A stretch of 64,000 nt of DNA from Deltaproteobacteria bacterium HGW-Deltaproteobacteria-14 (GTDB lineage: Bacteria > Myxococcota_A > UBA9042 > PHBI01): positions 1 to 64,000 of the forward strand of contig PHBI01000021.1 in assembly GCA_002841945.1 (NCBI GenBank), in the 5' to 3' direction. The first letter of the stretch is position 1. Each line of letters begins with the position of its first letter. Both the position numbers and the translations under genes were made by a program. Under the pieces are notes generated by a model, which made no database searches, was not told where the DNA came from, and saw only the letters and a program-made list of their open reading frames with translations. Below are positions 21,515 through 30,947 of this stretch, piece by piece.

Positions 21515-22201
21515 GTGATGTCGAGCAAAAAGCACCTCCGCGCGACGACCCCGACGGTCCGCCGCGTCCCGACACAGCGGCCCGGCCCGGCGGGCGGCAA
21601 GCGCGATCAGAACCGCCTGCGACGCCTCACGCAGCTGTGCGACGCGGGCCTCGCCGAGTTCCTCGAGCGGGGGATCGAGGCCGTGACCGTCGACGAGATC
21701 GCGCGGGCCGCCGGGACCGCCAAAGGCAACTTCTACCGCTACGTGGAGGACAAGCGCGACCTGGTCGACGCGCTGATCGCCCCGCTCCGCGCCGCGTTCG
21801 ACGACGCGATGGACCGCTGCGAGGGCGCGACCGACGCCGCGACCGACGTGTCCGGGCTCAACACCGCGTACATGACCCTCGCCCTCGATCTGCTGAAGCT
21901 CTTCGCCGACCACCGCGACCTCGTGCGCCTCTACCTCCAAGAGGCGCGCGTCCCCGGGGGGGGCGCGCGCGCCCCGGTCGCCGACCTCGAGCGCCACGTG
22001 ACGGCGCGGACGATCGCCCTGACGAAGGTCGCCCACGAGCATCAGCTCCTCGGCAAGATCCCCCCCGAGGTGAGCGCGCTCGCGGTCATCGGCGCGACCG
22101 AGCGGCTCGTCCTCGCGCACCTGCGCGACGGCCTCCTCGCCAACGAGGCCCAGATCGCCACGAGCCTCGTCCGCATGGTCATGGAGGGGATCGCGGGCTG
22201 A
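21515..22201 (+). CDS. TetR-family transcriptional regulator
   Basis: 228 residues. A 30-residue basic N-terminal extension precedes the TetR helix-turn-helix: GLAEFLERGIEAVTVDEIARAAGTAKGNFYRYVEDKRDLV. The all-helical C-terminal ligand domain is not specific enough to name an effector, although the divergent lipid-oxygenase-like gene suggests a fatty acid or related ligand. Start alternatives at 21515 or 21518 differ by one residue. Confidence 0.88.
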   Translation: MMSSKKHLRATTPTVRRVPTQRPGPAGGKRDQNRLRRLTQLCDAGLAEFLERGIEAVTVDEIARAAGTAKGNFYRYVEDKRDLVDALIAPLRAAFDDAMDRCEGATDAATDVSGLNTAYMTLALDLLKLFADHRDLVRLYLQEARVPGGGARAPVADLERHVTARTIALTKVAHEHQLLGKIPPEVSALAVIGATERLVLAHLRDGLLANEAQIATSLVRMVMEGIAG

Positions 22202-22309
22202 AGCGCCGCCGGGCGCGCCACGTTCGCGGCCGACAGACGAAAAACCGTCAACATCTCAAACGACTCCGCCGAACTTCGGCTATGTTGGTTAGGCAAGGAG
22301 TCGTGCGCC

Positions 22310-23080
22310 GTGACCATCCCCGCCCGGACACTCTTCATCGCGCCAGTCATCGCGATCACGTCGCTGGCCGGCGCCTGCGTGGAGCATCCGGACTTCCTCG
22401 CGTCCCAGAAGGTCAGGGCCTGGGAGAACCAATGCGACGGTGAAGCGCCGCTCTGCCTCGACGCCTGCGGGACGAGCCCAGCCATCGGTGAGGCGGTCTG
22501 CACCGACACCGCGTGGACGTGCCGGCGCGGCGTCCGCAACGATCTCTGCTGCGATCCCGTGGCGCGACCGGACACGTGCGAGACCTGGACGACCTCGTGC
22601 TCGCTGTCCAATCCCTGCCCGGGCGGCTACACCTGCGTCCACTCCCGCACCCACCCGGTGCCCGCCGACGACGGGGTGTGCCGCCTCGGCGACCTGACCC
22701 TGCCGGCCGCGCTGACGCAGTGCAACAGCGCCGGCCTGACACCGCCGGCCCTGTTCGCGAGCCTCGGGGTCAGCCCGGTCAAGGTCATCGGGGTCGTAAA
22801 CGTCGAGATGACGTGCGAGGATCGGCGCTGCAACGCCGCCGACCCCTGCTGCCAGGCATGTGCCGGCGCCTTCATGATCGAGATCGTCGACGAGACCCAT
22901 GCAGAGCGCATCACCCTCCCCGTCCGAACCGAGTCGCTCGCCTGCGCAGGCACGAACTGCGGCTACAGCTGTTCGCCACTCCAGCCAGGCCGGCGCTACC
23001 TCATCTGGGGGCTCTTCATGCCACAGACGAGCGCCATCGCGCCGGGCACCCTCTATTACAGCGGTCACTGCGACCCCTGA
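22310..23080 (+). CDS. Cysteine-rich lipoprotein of unknown function
   Basis: 256 residues from GTG 22310 (AGGAG nine bases upstream). Signal peptide with lipobox LAGAC, then a body with about 25 cysteines in pairs (CDGEAPLCLDAC, NDLCCDP, CSLSNPCPGGYTC, DPCCQAC, CAGTNCGYSCSP). This Cys density is common in exported myxobacterial proteins, and the disulfides could depend on the VKOR system in this window. No enzymatic motif is visible. Confidence 0.65.
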   Translation: MTIPARTLFIAPVIAITSLAGACVEHPDFLASQKVRAWENQCDGEAPLCLDACGTSPAIGEAVCTDTAWTCRRGVRNDLCCDPVARPDTCETWTTSCSLSNPCPGGYTCVHSRTHPVPADDGVCRLGDLTLPAALTQCNSAGLTPPALFASLGVSPVKVIGVVNVEMTCEDRRCNAADPCCQACAGAFMIEIVDETHAERITLPVRTESLACAGTNCGYSCSPLQPGRRYLIWGLFMPQTSAIAPGTLYYSGHCDP

Positions 23081-24005
23081 ACGCAGAGCCATCGCCGGCC
23101 TCGCCGCCGCGCTCCTGCTCGCCGCCTGCTCCCCGCGGCCCGCGCCACCGGCGGCACACCCCGCCACGGCCGACGTGGTCGCCGCCGAGCCCCCCGCCGA
23201 TGCCTTCTCCGAGGCCGACCGCGACAGGATCCTCGCCACGCTGAAGGAGATGACGGACCGCCCGCGATGCAACCGCATCATGGGCTGCCGCGGTGCGGTC
23301 GTCCTGGCGAGCTACGGCCCCGCCGTCGCGGTGCCGCTGGCGGACATCCTCGACAAGAACCCGCGCGCAGATGGCTACTGGTACTTCGAGCTCATCCGCC
23401 TCCTCGGCCAGCTCGGCAACCCGCGAGCGCTCGACACGCTCCACGCCCTGCTGGGCGACGCCGGGCGCTGGGAGGTCCCGATCCGCGCGGCCCAGGCTCT
23501 CGGCCACCTCGCGTCGCCGACCAGCCGCGCCCCCCTCGAGGCCGCCCTCGCCCGCGCCACGGCGGGTGACGACGTCGCCCTGCAGGCCGCGGCCCACGGC
23601 GCCCTCGCCCGGGTCGACCCGGCCCACGCGTCCGCCCACCGGGCCGCGCTCGTCGCGCTCGTCCCGCGCGACGCCGAGGGCATCGCGGCGATCCCGCCGG
23701 TCGTCCTCGACATCCTCATCGAGGAGGTGCAGACGACGCGCGTCCCCGAAGCCCTCCCCGGGGTTCGCCTCGCCGCCCTCCACGACAACCGCTTCGTCCG
23801 AGCGCAGGCCCTCGACACGCTCGCGCGCCTCCACGACACCGGCGGGATCCCCTACGCCCTCGACCGCCTCGACGATACGCTCCCGAGCATCCGCCAGAAG
23901 GCGCTCGTGGCGCTCCAGGAGATCACGGGGATCCGCACGATGACCGATCCCGACGAGTGGCGCCGGTGGTGCGAGCGCAACGACCTCGCGAAGCTCCCCG
24001 AGTAG
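23055..24005 (+). CDS. HEAT-repeat lipoprotein; start codon unresolved
   Basis: About 316 residues. A signal peptide (RRAIAGLAAALLLAAC) ends in lipobox LAAC. The body carries HEAT-like helical repeats (FELIRLLGQLGNPRALDTLHALLGD, PIRAAQALGHLASPTSRAPLEAAL, VRAQALDTLARLHDTGGIPYALDRLDD) and ends near ITGIRTMTDPDEWRRWCE. No ATG, GTG or TTG lies close before the signal peptide in this frame. The nearest ATG (22899) is far inside the upstream gene in another frame. ATT 23055 is the best-placed rare start. The gene overlaps the previous gene's stop. A sequence error or coupled initiation could also explain this. Confidence 0.6.
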   Translation: MTAVTATPERRAIAGLAAALLLAACSPRPAPPAAHPATADVVAAEPPADAFSEADRDRILATLKEMTDRPRCNRIMGCRGAVVLASYGPAVAVPLADILDKNPRADGYWYFELIRLLGQLGNPRALDTLHALLGDAGRWEVPIRAAQALGHLASPTSRAPLEAALARATAGDDVALQAAAHGALARVDPAHASAHRAALVALVPRDAEGIAAIPPVVLDILIEEVQTTRVPEALPGVRLAALHDNRFVRAQALDTLARLHDTGGIPYALDRLDDTLPSIRQKALVALQEITGIRTMTDPDEWRRWCERNDLAKLPE

Positions 24006-24047
24006 GCCGGCCCGGGGGCGGTCTGTCCGCCCCCGCGCCCAACGGCG

Positions 24048-25119
24048 TCAGGGCTGGCTCGTCGCCCCGCAGCGCGCGCGCAGCTTGGCGACGTCGCCCG
24101 CCGGGATCGGCGCCGCGCGTGACGCGTCGATGGCGGCGTCGAGCGCCTTCATCGCCGCGCGGCAGTTCCCGTCGTCGATGGCCTTGACGATCGCCTTGAA
24201 GGCGCGCGACGCGGTCCAGCCGTCGCTGGACGCGTCCATCCGCTGATCCGGGACGTCGATCTGGATCACGCGCGGGCCGTGATGGCCCCCGCGACGCGCC
24301 CCTCGGGGCTCATCCGGGAGCTCGTCCGTCCGCGCCTCGGTGGGGTCGCCGAAGGTCGCCGACTCCCCGGCCGACACCTCACGCATGGCGCCGGCCCCCT
24401 CGACGACGCCGACGCGGCCGCGCTCGACGGCGACCCGTGTGGCGCCGTCGCCCCCCCGGGCCACGGTGAAGATGGTCCCGAGGACGTGCACCGTGACGTC
24501 GCCGCTGACGACCTCGAAGACGTCCTCGTCGACGGCCCGGTTGACGTCGCAGGTGACCGCGCCCGCCAGTGTTGGCAGCCAGGGTCACGTGGTGGCGTCC
24601 GAAGGCGTCCAGGGTGCGGGCCGCCTCGCCGGCCTTCAGCACGTCGCCCGGAGCGACGCTCAGCGCCTCGCCGTTCTCCATGGCGGCGAGGGCCGTCGCC
24701 GGGCTCGGCGCCGGGACCGCCAGCGCGACCTGCGGGGCGCCCGGCGCGGTGACCTCGTTGAGCGCGAGCCCGTTCGCGCGCTCCACCTCGGCGCCCGGCC
24801 CGCGCTGCAGCAGCGCGACGCCGGCCACGACGGCGAGGGCGGCCGCCGCGGCGAGGACCGCGCCCATGAGCCACGGCCGCCGGCGCTCGACCTCGCGGTC
24901 GATCCCCGCGCGGATCCGGACCCAGTCGTTCGGCGCCAGATCTCCCAGCTCACCGAGCACCCGCCGTGAGCGTCGGGTGATCCCGTCGAGCTGTCGATAG
25001 CGCCCGAGCAACGCCCGGCACTCCTCGCAGCTGGCCGCGTGCGCCGCGTGCGCCTCCGCCAGGTCCGCGAGCGAGATCGCCCCGCTGATCGCGCGCTGAG
25101 TCTCAGAACAAGCGCTCAT
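24048..25119 (-). pseudogene. FecR-like anti-sigma factor, frameshifted near 24565
   Basis: The first part, in the frame of 24379..25518, begins MSACSETQ at 25119. It holds a zinc-binding anti-sigma motif (HAAHAASCEEC) and one membrane helix (GAVLAAAAALAVVAGVALL). It continues to HHVTLAANT. The sense then moves to another frame, LAGAVTCDVNRAVDEDVFEVVSGDVTVHVLGTIFTV, which is a FecR domain, and runs to 24048. A single net +1 shift near 24560-24575 joins them. It could be a real frameshift or a base-call error next to GGCGGGCGCGG. The intact product would hold the upstream ECF sigma factor at the membrane; its ATGA start overlaps the sigma gene. Confidence 0.65.
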
Positions 25120-25739
25120 GGTGTTTCCCTCTCCGGCACGACCCGGCGGCGAGCCAGGTCGGCCATGACGTCGCGGCGCGCCGAGAGCAGCCGAGAACGC
25201 ACTGTATTCATTGGGATATCGAGGACATCTGCGATCTGCTGCGGATCGAGCCCCTGGAGCTCGTGAAGCACCCACACCACGCGCTTGCGCTCCGACAGCT
25301 TGTCGGCGGAGGTGTAGACCTCTTGGAGGATCTCGCGATCCTCGAGCTGCGCCGAGAGGCTCCGGCCGCTCACGTGGCGCTGATCCTCGTCCCCGGTGAG
25401 GCCGAGGGTGAGCCAGCGGTGGCGCTTCTTCTTCCGCAGGTGCTGCAGCGCGACGTTGACCGCGATGCGATAGATCCAGGTCGACAGCTTCGATCGTCCC
25501 TCGAACCGGGGGAGGCACCGATGAATCTCGATAAAGACGAGCTGGACGACGTCCTCGACCTCGTCGGAGGCGCCGATGACGCTCCGAACCGTGGCCAGGA
25601 CCCGCCCGCGCTGCTCGCGATAGACGGCGTCGAACGCCACCACGCCCTGAGCCACGCCGTCCTCTGCGGTGACGTTCTTGGTCCTGCTCAAGATGCTCGC
25701 GAGCGGGCTATCGCTCGCCTCCTGGTAGGTCGCGACCAA
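25116..25739 (-). CDS. ECF (RpoE-type) sigma factor
   Basis: 207 residues. Region 2 (YREQRGRVLATVRSVIGASDEVEDVVQLVFIEIHRCLPRFEGRSKLSTWIYRIAVNVALQHLRK) and region 4 (LSERKRVVWVLHELQGLDPQQIADVLDIPMNTVRSRLLSARRDV) are both intact. The start is TTG 25739 with GGGGAGG upstream; there is no ATG near. The stop overlaps the start of the anti-sigma gene (ATGA), the usual sigma/anti-sigma arrangement. The signal and target genes are unknown; the divergent giant lipoprotein is a candidate target. Confidence 0.88.
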   Translation of the reverse strand: MVATYQEASDSPLASILSRTKNVTAEDGVAQGVVAFDAVYREQRGRVLATVRSVIGASDEVEDVVQLVFIEIHRCLPRFEGRSKLSTWIYRIAVNVALQHLRKKKRHRWLTLGLTGDEDQRHVSGRSLSAQLEDREILQEVYTSADKLSERKRVVWVLHELQGLDPQQIADVLDIPMNTVRSRLLSARRDVMADLARRRVVPERETP

Positions 25740-25853
25740 CCGGGCGTCCTCCCCGTGACAAAGTCAGAGTCTCGGTCATGGGTTGTCCGCTCGGTGCGCT
25801 GTGATCGGCGTTTGGCGCTTTTTTTTCGGGGAGCCACCACAGGCGCCTCCCCT

Positions 25854-25880
25854 TTGACACGAACCTGCTGCACTTACCAT
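25854..25880 (+). promoter_or_regulatory. Housekeeping-type promoter of the giant lipoprotein
   Basis: TTGACA is an exact -35 box; TACCAT 15 bases later is the nearest -10. The resulting leader fits the TTG start at 25948 better than GTG 25885. A run of eight T at 25819-25826 lies upstream. Confidence 0.45.
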
Positions 25881-25947
25881 AGTCGTGCCTCGGGAGAAAC
25901 CGGCGCCACGCCGGCCCGACGCACTCGAACGACCCCGCGGAGGACGC

Positions 25948-28900
25948 TTGCGACTGTCCCCAGGACACCTGACCGTCGCCCTCGTGGCGGGCGCCCTCGC
26001 CCTCACCGGCTGCACCGACCTGCTCCCGGTCGACCTGCCGAGCGCGTCCGACGCCGCGCCGGTGAACAACGTGCCGTCGTTCCCGAGCGACGACACGCCC
26101 CCCACCCACGGGCCGGTGGACGACGGCGTCCTGCGCCTGACCGCGGTGGCCCCCGACGAGGACGACGTCTCGGGCGGGTCCGACATCATGCTCAGCGGGA
26201 CCGGCTTCAAGGATGGGCTCCAGGTCGTCTTCGGAGAGTCCCCAGCCCTCGACGTCTTCGTCGTCAACCACACCACCGCGATCGTGACGGCGCCGCCTCA
26301 CCCGGCCGGCCGTGTCGACGTGTCGGCGTGGCACCCCGAGCTGGACGACGGCACCCCGCAGGTCCTGGCTTCGGCCTTCCGCTACCGCGCCGACCTGACC
26401 ATCGCGGACATCGACCCCGACGAAGGCGACGTCCGGGGCGGCGAGCCGCTCACCGTGCGCGGCTCGGGCTTCGCGCCCGGCACGCGCCTGTTCATCGCGG
26501 GTCGGCCGGCGATACGCCAGGCTCGCGTAGACGACACGACGCTCACCGGGGTCGCCCCGCCCGGCGCGCCCGGGCGCACCGACGTACAGGTCATCGGAGA
26601 GAACGGCGTGTTCGAGCTCTCGAACGCCTATCGATACCGAGAGGCGCCGCGGCTCGACCGCATCTTGCCGGTGGTTGGCTCGGCGGGCGGGGGCGCGGTC
26701 GTCTGGATCGACGGCGCTGGGCTCGACGACGACGCCGTGGTGCGCTTCGGTGACGCGGAGGCCGAGGTCCTGCGCGCCTCGCCGAGCGGCGCCTGGCTCG
26801 AGGTCTCGGCCCCCGCGGGGGTCCCGGGCGCGACGGCCGAGGTGACGATCGCGACCACCTGGGGGACGGCGGTCGCCCCGGGCGCCTGGACGTGGGCCGA
26901 CGACGCCGCCGATCCGCTCGTCCTCGCGTGCGCGACGTTCTTCCCGCAGGTCGGCGGCGAGGCGGGTGGCGAGACCGTCGCCATCGCCTGTCGGGGCCTG
27001 GACTACGGCGCCGAGGTCCACTTCGGCGAGATCCCCGCCGAGGTCCTGGCGACCGACGCTGGCCAGCTCCGCGTCATCGTCCCGCCCGGGACCGGCTCGG
27101 TCCCCGTCACCGTGTCGAGCCCCTTCGCGACCGTCACCCTGGCCGCGCCGTACCGCTACACCCCAGCCCCTGCGGTGCGCGTCGACGCCGTCACCCCCGC
27201 CAGCGGCGACCCCGACGGCGGCACCCCGATCACCGTCCACGGGACGGGGTTCGCGCCGGGCGCCCAGGTCTGGGTCGGGGCGCTCTCCGCCGCCCAGGTC
27301 ACCGTCGTCGACGCCACGACCATCACCGCGGTGACGCCCCCGGGCGCCCCCGGGCGCGCCGACGTCGTGGTCCGGCAGTCGGGGGTCGAGGCCCGCCTCG
27401 GGGGCGCCTTCGACTTCATCGGCAGCGCCCTCGCCGTGCACATCGTGTCGCCGCCGGTCGCGGCGCGCGCGGGCGGCACCTGGCTGCGCGTCTACGGGAC
27501 CGGGTTCGGCGCCGACACCGCCGTCGCGATCGGTGGCGAGCCGTGCGAGCTCATCGCGCGGGTCTCGTCGGCCGAGGTCGATGTCCGCAGCCCCAAGCTC
27601 GACGTGGGCGCCTATGACGTCGTCGTCACCGGCGGCGGCCGGGAGGCGACGCTCCCGCGGGCGTTCACGGTCTTCGACCCGCGCAGCGGCTATGGCGGCA
27701 CCTGGGGGGCGCCTATCGACGAGACGCTGAACGTGACGGTCTGGGCCAGCGGCGGCTACGGCCCCGTCCCCGGCGCCTTCGTCATCGTGGGCCCCGACGC
27801 GAGCGCCGCGCTGTCGGGCTACACCGACGAGAACGGGCAGCTCACGTTCAGCACGCCGGGCCTGCATGGCCCGGTCGCCCTGACGGCGTCGAAGCAGGGC
27901 TTCACGAGCTACTCCGTCGTCCACTTCGACGCGACGAACGTCACCGTCTACCTGCGCCAGGACCCGGTCCCGCAGACGCCCTCGGAGGGCAACGGCGGGA
28001 CGACCAACCCCGGCCCACCGCCCAACGCCGTGCTGCGAGGGCGCGTGCTGGGGCTCGACAAGTACGTCGTGGCGCCGCCGGGCGAGTGCGCGTCGGTCAT
28101 CATCGACGGCACCCAGCACTGCGCGGGCTGCGACCCGGACGTGGGCTGCGTCGCGGGCGAGGGCTTCGCGTGCGTCGACCTCGGGCTCCAGGGGACCCAC
28201 TGCGCCGCCGCCTGCAGCGTCGACGGCGACTGCCCGGCGGGGTACGCGTGTGGCGCGACCTCCGCGGGAGCGCGCTGCCTCCCCTCCCCGGGCGAGCGCG
28301 TCGCATACTGCAATGTGTCTACGACGAGCCTGTTCGGCTACGAGTACCCGATCCAGGAGACGGCGTGGGTCTCCCCCGGAGACACGTTCGAGCTCGACTC
28401 CCGCTACCTCGGGGACATGGCCGTCTACTGCTTTGGGGGCTACCGCACCGCCGACGGCGTGTTCACGCCGACGGCCTTCGGCGTAAAGCGCCACGTCTTC
28501 GCGATGGCCGGAGCCACCCAGGAGGGAATCGACGTCGAGCTGACCCACCCGCTCAAGCGGACCTTCCGGCTCAAGCTCCAAGACCCGCCGACCTGGCCGA
28601 CCGGGGTCCTCGACCCGTGGATCGTCATCAGCCTCGACCTCGGCGCGGACGGCGTGATCCCGTTCTCGCGCGACTACATCGACGCCGGCGACGACGTGTG
28701 GCTCGCGCCGCACCAGCTCGCGGCGCTGTCCGGCAACGTCTACGACGCCCAATACTTCTTCTACAGCACGCTGCAGGCGGACGTCAGCGGCGCCTACCCG
28801 CGCGCCTACAACCTGGTCCAGTACGTCACCAAGGTGGTCGAGGACCGGCTCCCCGTCTACGTCGACGGCGCCTGGCGGCTCGACGGCACCCAGCTCCAGC

Positions 28901-30051
28901 GCGACCTCAACGGCGTCTACGGGACGCCGGATGGCCACGCCTACGCGGTCGGCGAGGACGGGCTGGTGATGCTGCTGTGGAACGGCAGCTGGAGCGAGCA
29001 GTCGAGCCAGACGGAGTGGACGCTGCGCGCGGTCGACGGGCGCGACGGCCAGGACGTCTGGGCGGTCGGCGACCGCGGCACCGTGCGGCATTGGGACGGG
29101 CTCGCTTGGCGCCCGATCGACGCGCCGATCGACGACTACAAGGCGGTGGCCGCGACCCCGGCCAGCGATGAGGTGCTGGTCGCGGGGACCATCCGGGTCC
29201 GCCGCTGGTCTGGTGGCGGGTGGTCCGTCGCGGGCCCGCCGGCGCTCCAGGCGATCCGCGGGCTCGACGCGCTGGGCGACGGTCGGGTCGCGGCCGTCGG
29301 CACCGAGGGGCGCGCGTTCGCGCGCGACGCCGCCGGGGTCTGGGCCGCCGTCCCCGTGTCGGGCGCAGGCGCGATGACGCTGCGCGCGGTCCACGTCGAC
29401 CCGGCGAGCGGGCGTTGGACCGTCGTCGGTGACGGCGGGACGGTGCTCGAGGGCGACGGCACCGGGCTCGTCGCCGTCGCGGTCGACGCCACCACGTCGG
29501 ACCTGACCGCGCTGGCCCCCACCGCCGACGGAGGCCTGGTCGTCGTGGGCGACAACGGCGCGGTGCTGTGGCGCGACGCACTCGGCGGGTGGCGCAGGGA
29601 CATCATCGCAGACTATCGGTCTCGGGCGATGGGGGTCCTCGCGCCGACCGACGGCCCCATCCGGGTCGTGGGCAGCGCCGCGTTCATCCTTGGCCCGTTC
29701 CTGCACTTCCCGATAATCACCGCGCCCGTGCACGACGCGGCGCTGACCGACACGGTCTTCGCGTGGACCTGGACCGGAGGGCCGGCGAGTCAGTTCAGCC
29801 GCCTCATCCTCTACCCCGAGTCCGGATCCTCGATCTGGGAGCTCGTGGTGGACGGCGAGGTGACGTCGGTCACGCTGCCGGACATCCGCTCCATCGCGGG
29901 CTTCGACGCCCTCGGGAGTGGGCGCCGGCGGCTGGAGGTGACGCGCATCCTGCACCCGAACTTCGACATCGACGGCTACACCACCCGCGACTTCAGCATC
30001 TACAGGCGCGACTCGTGGTCGGTGAACCAGTCGACGTTCTACGCCCCGTAA
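25948..30051 (+). CDS. Giant lipoprotein with TIG repeats and a C-terminal propeller
   Basis: About 1367 residues. Signal peptide with lipobox LTGC. Next come about six IPT/TIG-like immunoglobulin domains, each opening with a phrase such as VSGGSDIMLSGTGFKDG or DPDGGTPITVHGTGFAPG. Then a carboxypeptidase-regulatory-like domain (GAFVIVGPDASAALSGYTDENGQLTF), a Cys-rich segment (CAGCDPDVGCVAGEGFACVDL) and a beta-propeller-like stretch (NGVYGTPDGHAYAVGEDGLV, DVWAVGDRGTVRHWDG, GGLVVVGDNGAVLW). It ends FSIYRRDSWSVNQSTF. It looks like a surface or adhesive protein. GGAGG lies before TTG 25948; GTG 25885 (21 residues longer) has none. Confidence 0.78.
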   Translation: MRLSPGHLTVALVAGALALTGCTDLLPVDLPSASDAAPVNNVPSFPSDDTPPTHGPVDDGVLRLTAVAPDEDDVSGGSDIMLSGTGFKDGLQVVFGESPALDVFVVNHTTAIVTAPPHPAGRVDVSAWHPELDDGTPQVLASAFRYRADLTIADIDPDEGDVRGGEPLTVRGSGFAPGTRLFIAGRPAIRQARVDDTTLTGVAPPGAPGRTDVQVIGENGVFELSNAYRYREAPRLDRILPVVGSAGGGAVVWIDGAGLDDDAVVRFGDAEAEVLRASPSGAWLEVSAPAGVPGATAEVTIATTWGTAVAPGAWTWADDAADPLVLACATFFPQVGGEAGGETVAIACRGLDYGAEVHFGEIPAEVLATDAGQLRVIVPPGTGSVPVTVSSPFATVTLAAPYRYTPAPAVRVDAVTPASGDPDGGTPITVHGTGFAPGAQVWVGALSAAQVTVVDATTITAVTPPGAPGRADVVVRQSGVEARLGGAFDFIGSALAVHIVSPPVAARAGGTWLRVYGTGFGADTAVAIGGEPCELIARVSSAEVDVRSPKLDVGAYDVVVTGGGREATLPRAFTVFDPRSGYGGTWGAPIDETLNVTVWASGGYGPVPGAFVIVGPDASAALSGYTDENGQLTFSTPGLHGPVALTASKQGFTSYSVVHFDATNVTVYLRQDPVPQTPSEGNGGTTNPGPPPNAVLRGRVLGLDKYVVAPPGECASVIIDGTQHCAGCDPDVGCVAGEGFACVDLGLQGTHCAAACSVDGDCPAGYACGATSAGARCLPSPGERVAYCNVSTTSLFGYEYPIQETAWVSPGDTFELDSRYLGDMAVYCFGGYRTADGVFTPTAFGVKRHVFAMAGATQEGIDVELTHPLKRTFRLKLQDPPTWPTGVLDPWIVISLDLGADGVIPFSRDYIDAGDDVWLAPHQLAALSGNVYDAQYFFYSTLQADVSGAYPRAYNLVQYVTKVVEDRLPVYVDGAWRLDGTQLQRDLNGVYGTPDGHAYAVGEDGLVMLLWNGSWSEQSSQTEWTLRAVDGRDGQDVWAVGDRGTVRHWDGLAWRPIDAPIDDYKAVAATPASDEVLVAGTIRVRRWSGGGWSVAGPPALQAIRGLDALGDGRVAAVGTEGRAFARDAAGVWAAVPVSGAGAMTLRAVHVDPASGRWTVVGDGGTVLEGDGTGLVAVAVDATTSDLTALAPTADGGLVVVGDNGAVLWRDALGGWRRDIIADYRSRAMGVLAPTDGPIRVVGSAAFILGPFLHFPIITAPVHDAALTDTVFAWTWTGGPASQFSRLILYPESGSSIWELVVDGEVTSVTLPDIRSIAGFDALGSGRRRLEVTRILHPNFDIDGYTTRDFSIYRRDSWSVNQSTFYAP

Positions 30052-30099
30052 GCCGTCTCCGCTGCGCATGAGTCACGCTGGGCGCGCGACGCCGGCCGA

Positions 30100-30189
30100 G
30101 CGCGGGCTTCAGGCCGGGCGCGGGCGTCAGGCCAGGCGCGGGCGTCAGGCCAGGCGCGGGCGTCAGGCCGGGCGCGGGCGTCAGGCCGG
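30100..30189 (+). repeat. 18-bp tandem repeat, five copies
   Basis: Five adjacent units of GCGCGGGCGTCAGGCCGG differ at one or two bases. The unit is a multiple of three, so a reading frame stays open by chance. There are no spacers, so this is not CRISPR. Confidence 0.92.
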
Positions 30190-30360
30190 GCGCTCTCCCG
30201 GGAAAACGCGGAAGCGGAGACCCCGCGAGGGCGAACGCGGGGGACGCGCGGGGCTCACCAAGGGCGTGAGCTGCGTCGCGCCCCCGCCGCAGATCAACTT
30301 CGCCACCGCCTGACCCGCTCCGGGTTCGGCCAGCCGGCCCCTTCCGGGGCGCAGGGCGCA

Positions 30361-30378
30361 GCGCCCGGTATCGGGCGC
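30361..30378. terminator. Hairpin between convergent genes
   Basis: GCGCCCG-GTAT-CGGGCGC gives a 7-bp GC stem with a four-base loop and no T run. It could stop transcription of the giant lipoprotein and of the opposite operon. Confidence 0.5.
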
Positions 30379-30398
30379 CGACCTGCCGTGACTTCTTG

Positions 30399-30947
30399 TC
30401 AGATCACCGACTCGCGGCGGCGACGGAGGAGCGCGAGTCCGCCGAGCGCGAGGAGCCCGAGCGCGAGCGGAGCGGCATCGCCGCCGCCGGTGCAGCCGAG
30501 GGCAGCGATCTCGTCGGAGCCGTCCGGGGTCTCGTCTGCGTCGTCGAAGCCCCCACCCTCACCGGCGCCGGGACCGGAGCCCATGGCGGGATCGTCACAG
30601 TAGATGAGCCCGCCGCCGAGGGGCACGCACTTGCTCGGGTCATAGCCGGTCGGGCCGTCGGCCGGGGACGGCGGCGCGCAGCCGCAGTCCGACGGCGACC
30701 CGCTGGAGGTCTTCGAGGTCTTGGCGCCAGACTTCGGCATCGCGGTGTTTTCCACCCCCGGCGCCGCGGCGGTCGAGCCGTCGCAGTTCGCGGGGCGGCG
30801 AGCGCCGTCACCGGTCTTGGTGCCGTCACCACTGGACATGCTCGGCAGCTTCCCGACCGTCACGATGATCCCGGCCGCGGCCGGCACCGACGACGCGACC
30901 AGCCCGAACAGGGCGATGGCGGCGATGGCCTTGATGAGCTTCTTCAT
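30399..30947 (-). CDS. Exported protein with a MYXO-CTERM-like sorting tail
   Basis: 182 residues. Signal peptide MKKLIKAIAAIALFGLVASSVPAAA, a Gly/Ser/Pro-rich body with six or so cysteines (CDG, CGC, KC, YCDD), and a C-terminus LGCTGGGDAAP followed by a Leu/Ala/Gly helix and RRRRESVI. That tail is the MYXO-CTERM pattern (Cys-Gly region, hydrophobic helix, Arg run) used for surface anchoring in Myxococcota. The start ATG 30947 shares one base with the previous stop (TGATG), so it is coupled to the winged-helix gene. Function unknown. Confidence 0.72.
   Translation of the reverse strand: MKKLIKAIAAIALFGLVASSVPAAAGIIVTVGKLPSMSSGDGTKTGDGARRPANCDGSTAAAPGVENTAMPKSGAKTSKTSSGSPSDCGCAPPSPADGPTGYDPSKCVPLGGGLIYCDDPAMGSGPGAGEGGGFDDADETPDGSDEIAALGCTGGGDAAPLALGLLALGGLALLRRRRESVI

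Larger units (their letters stand above)
30052..30398. other. Convergent gap with tandem repeat and hairpin
   Basis: It contains an 18-bp x5 tandem repeat and a terminator-like hairpin. The ORF 30068..30313 inside it is built mainly of Arg/Gly/Gln from the repeat and is not accepted as a gene. Confidence 0.55.

Noticed and set aside
25708-30069. 1453-residue minus-strand ORF
   Set aside because: It is antisense to the giant TIG lipoprotein, which has a signal peptide, lipobox and recognisable domains.
30100-30189. Possible CRISPR array
   Set aside because: The units are directly adjacent without spacers, and no cas genes are in the window.
30068-30313. 81-residue ORF with repeated GRGRQAR
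   Set aside because: It is produced by the 18-bp tandem repeat and lacks any other coding sign.
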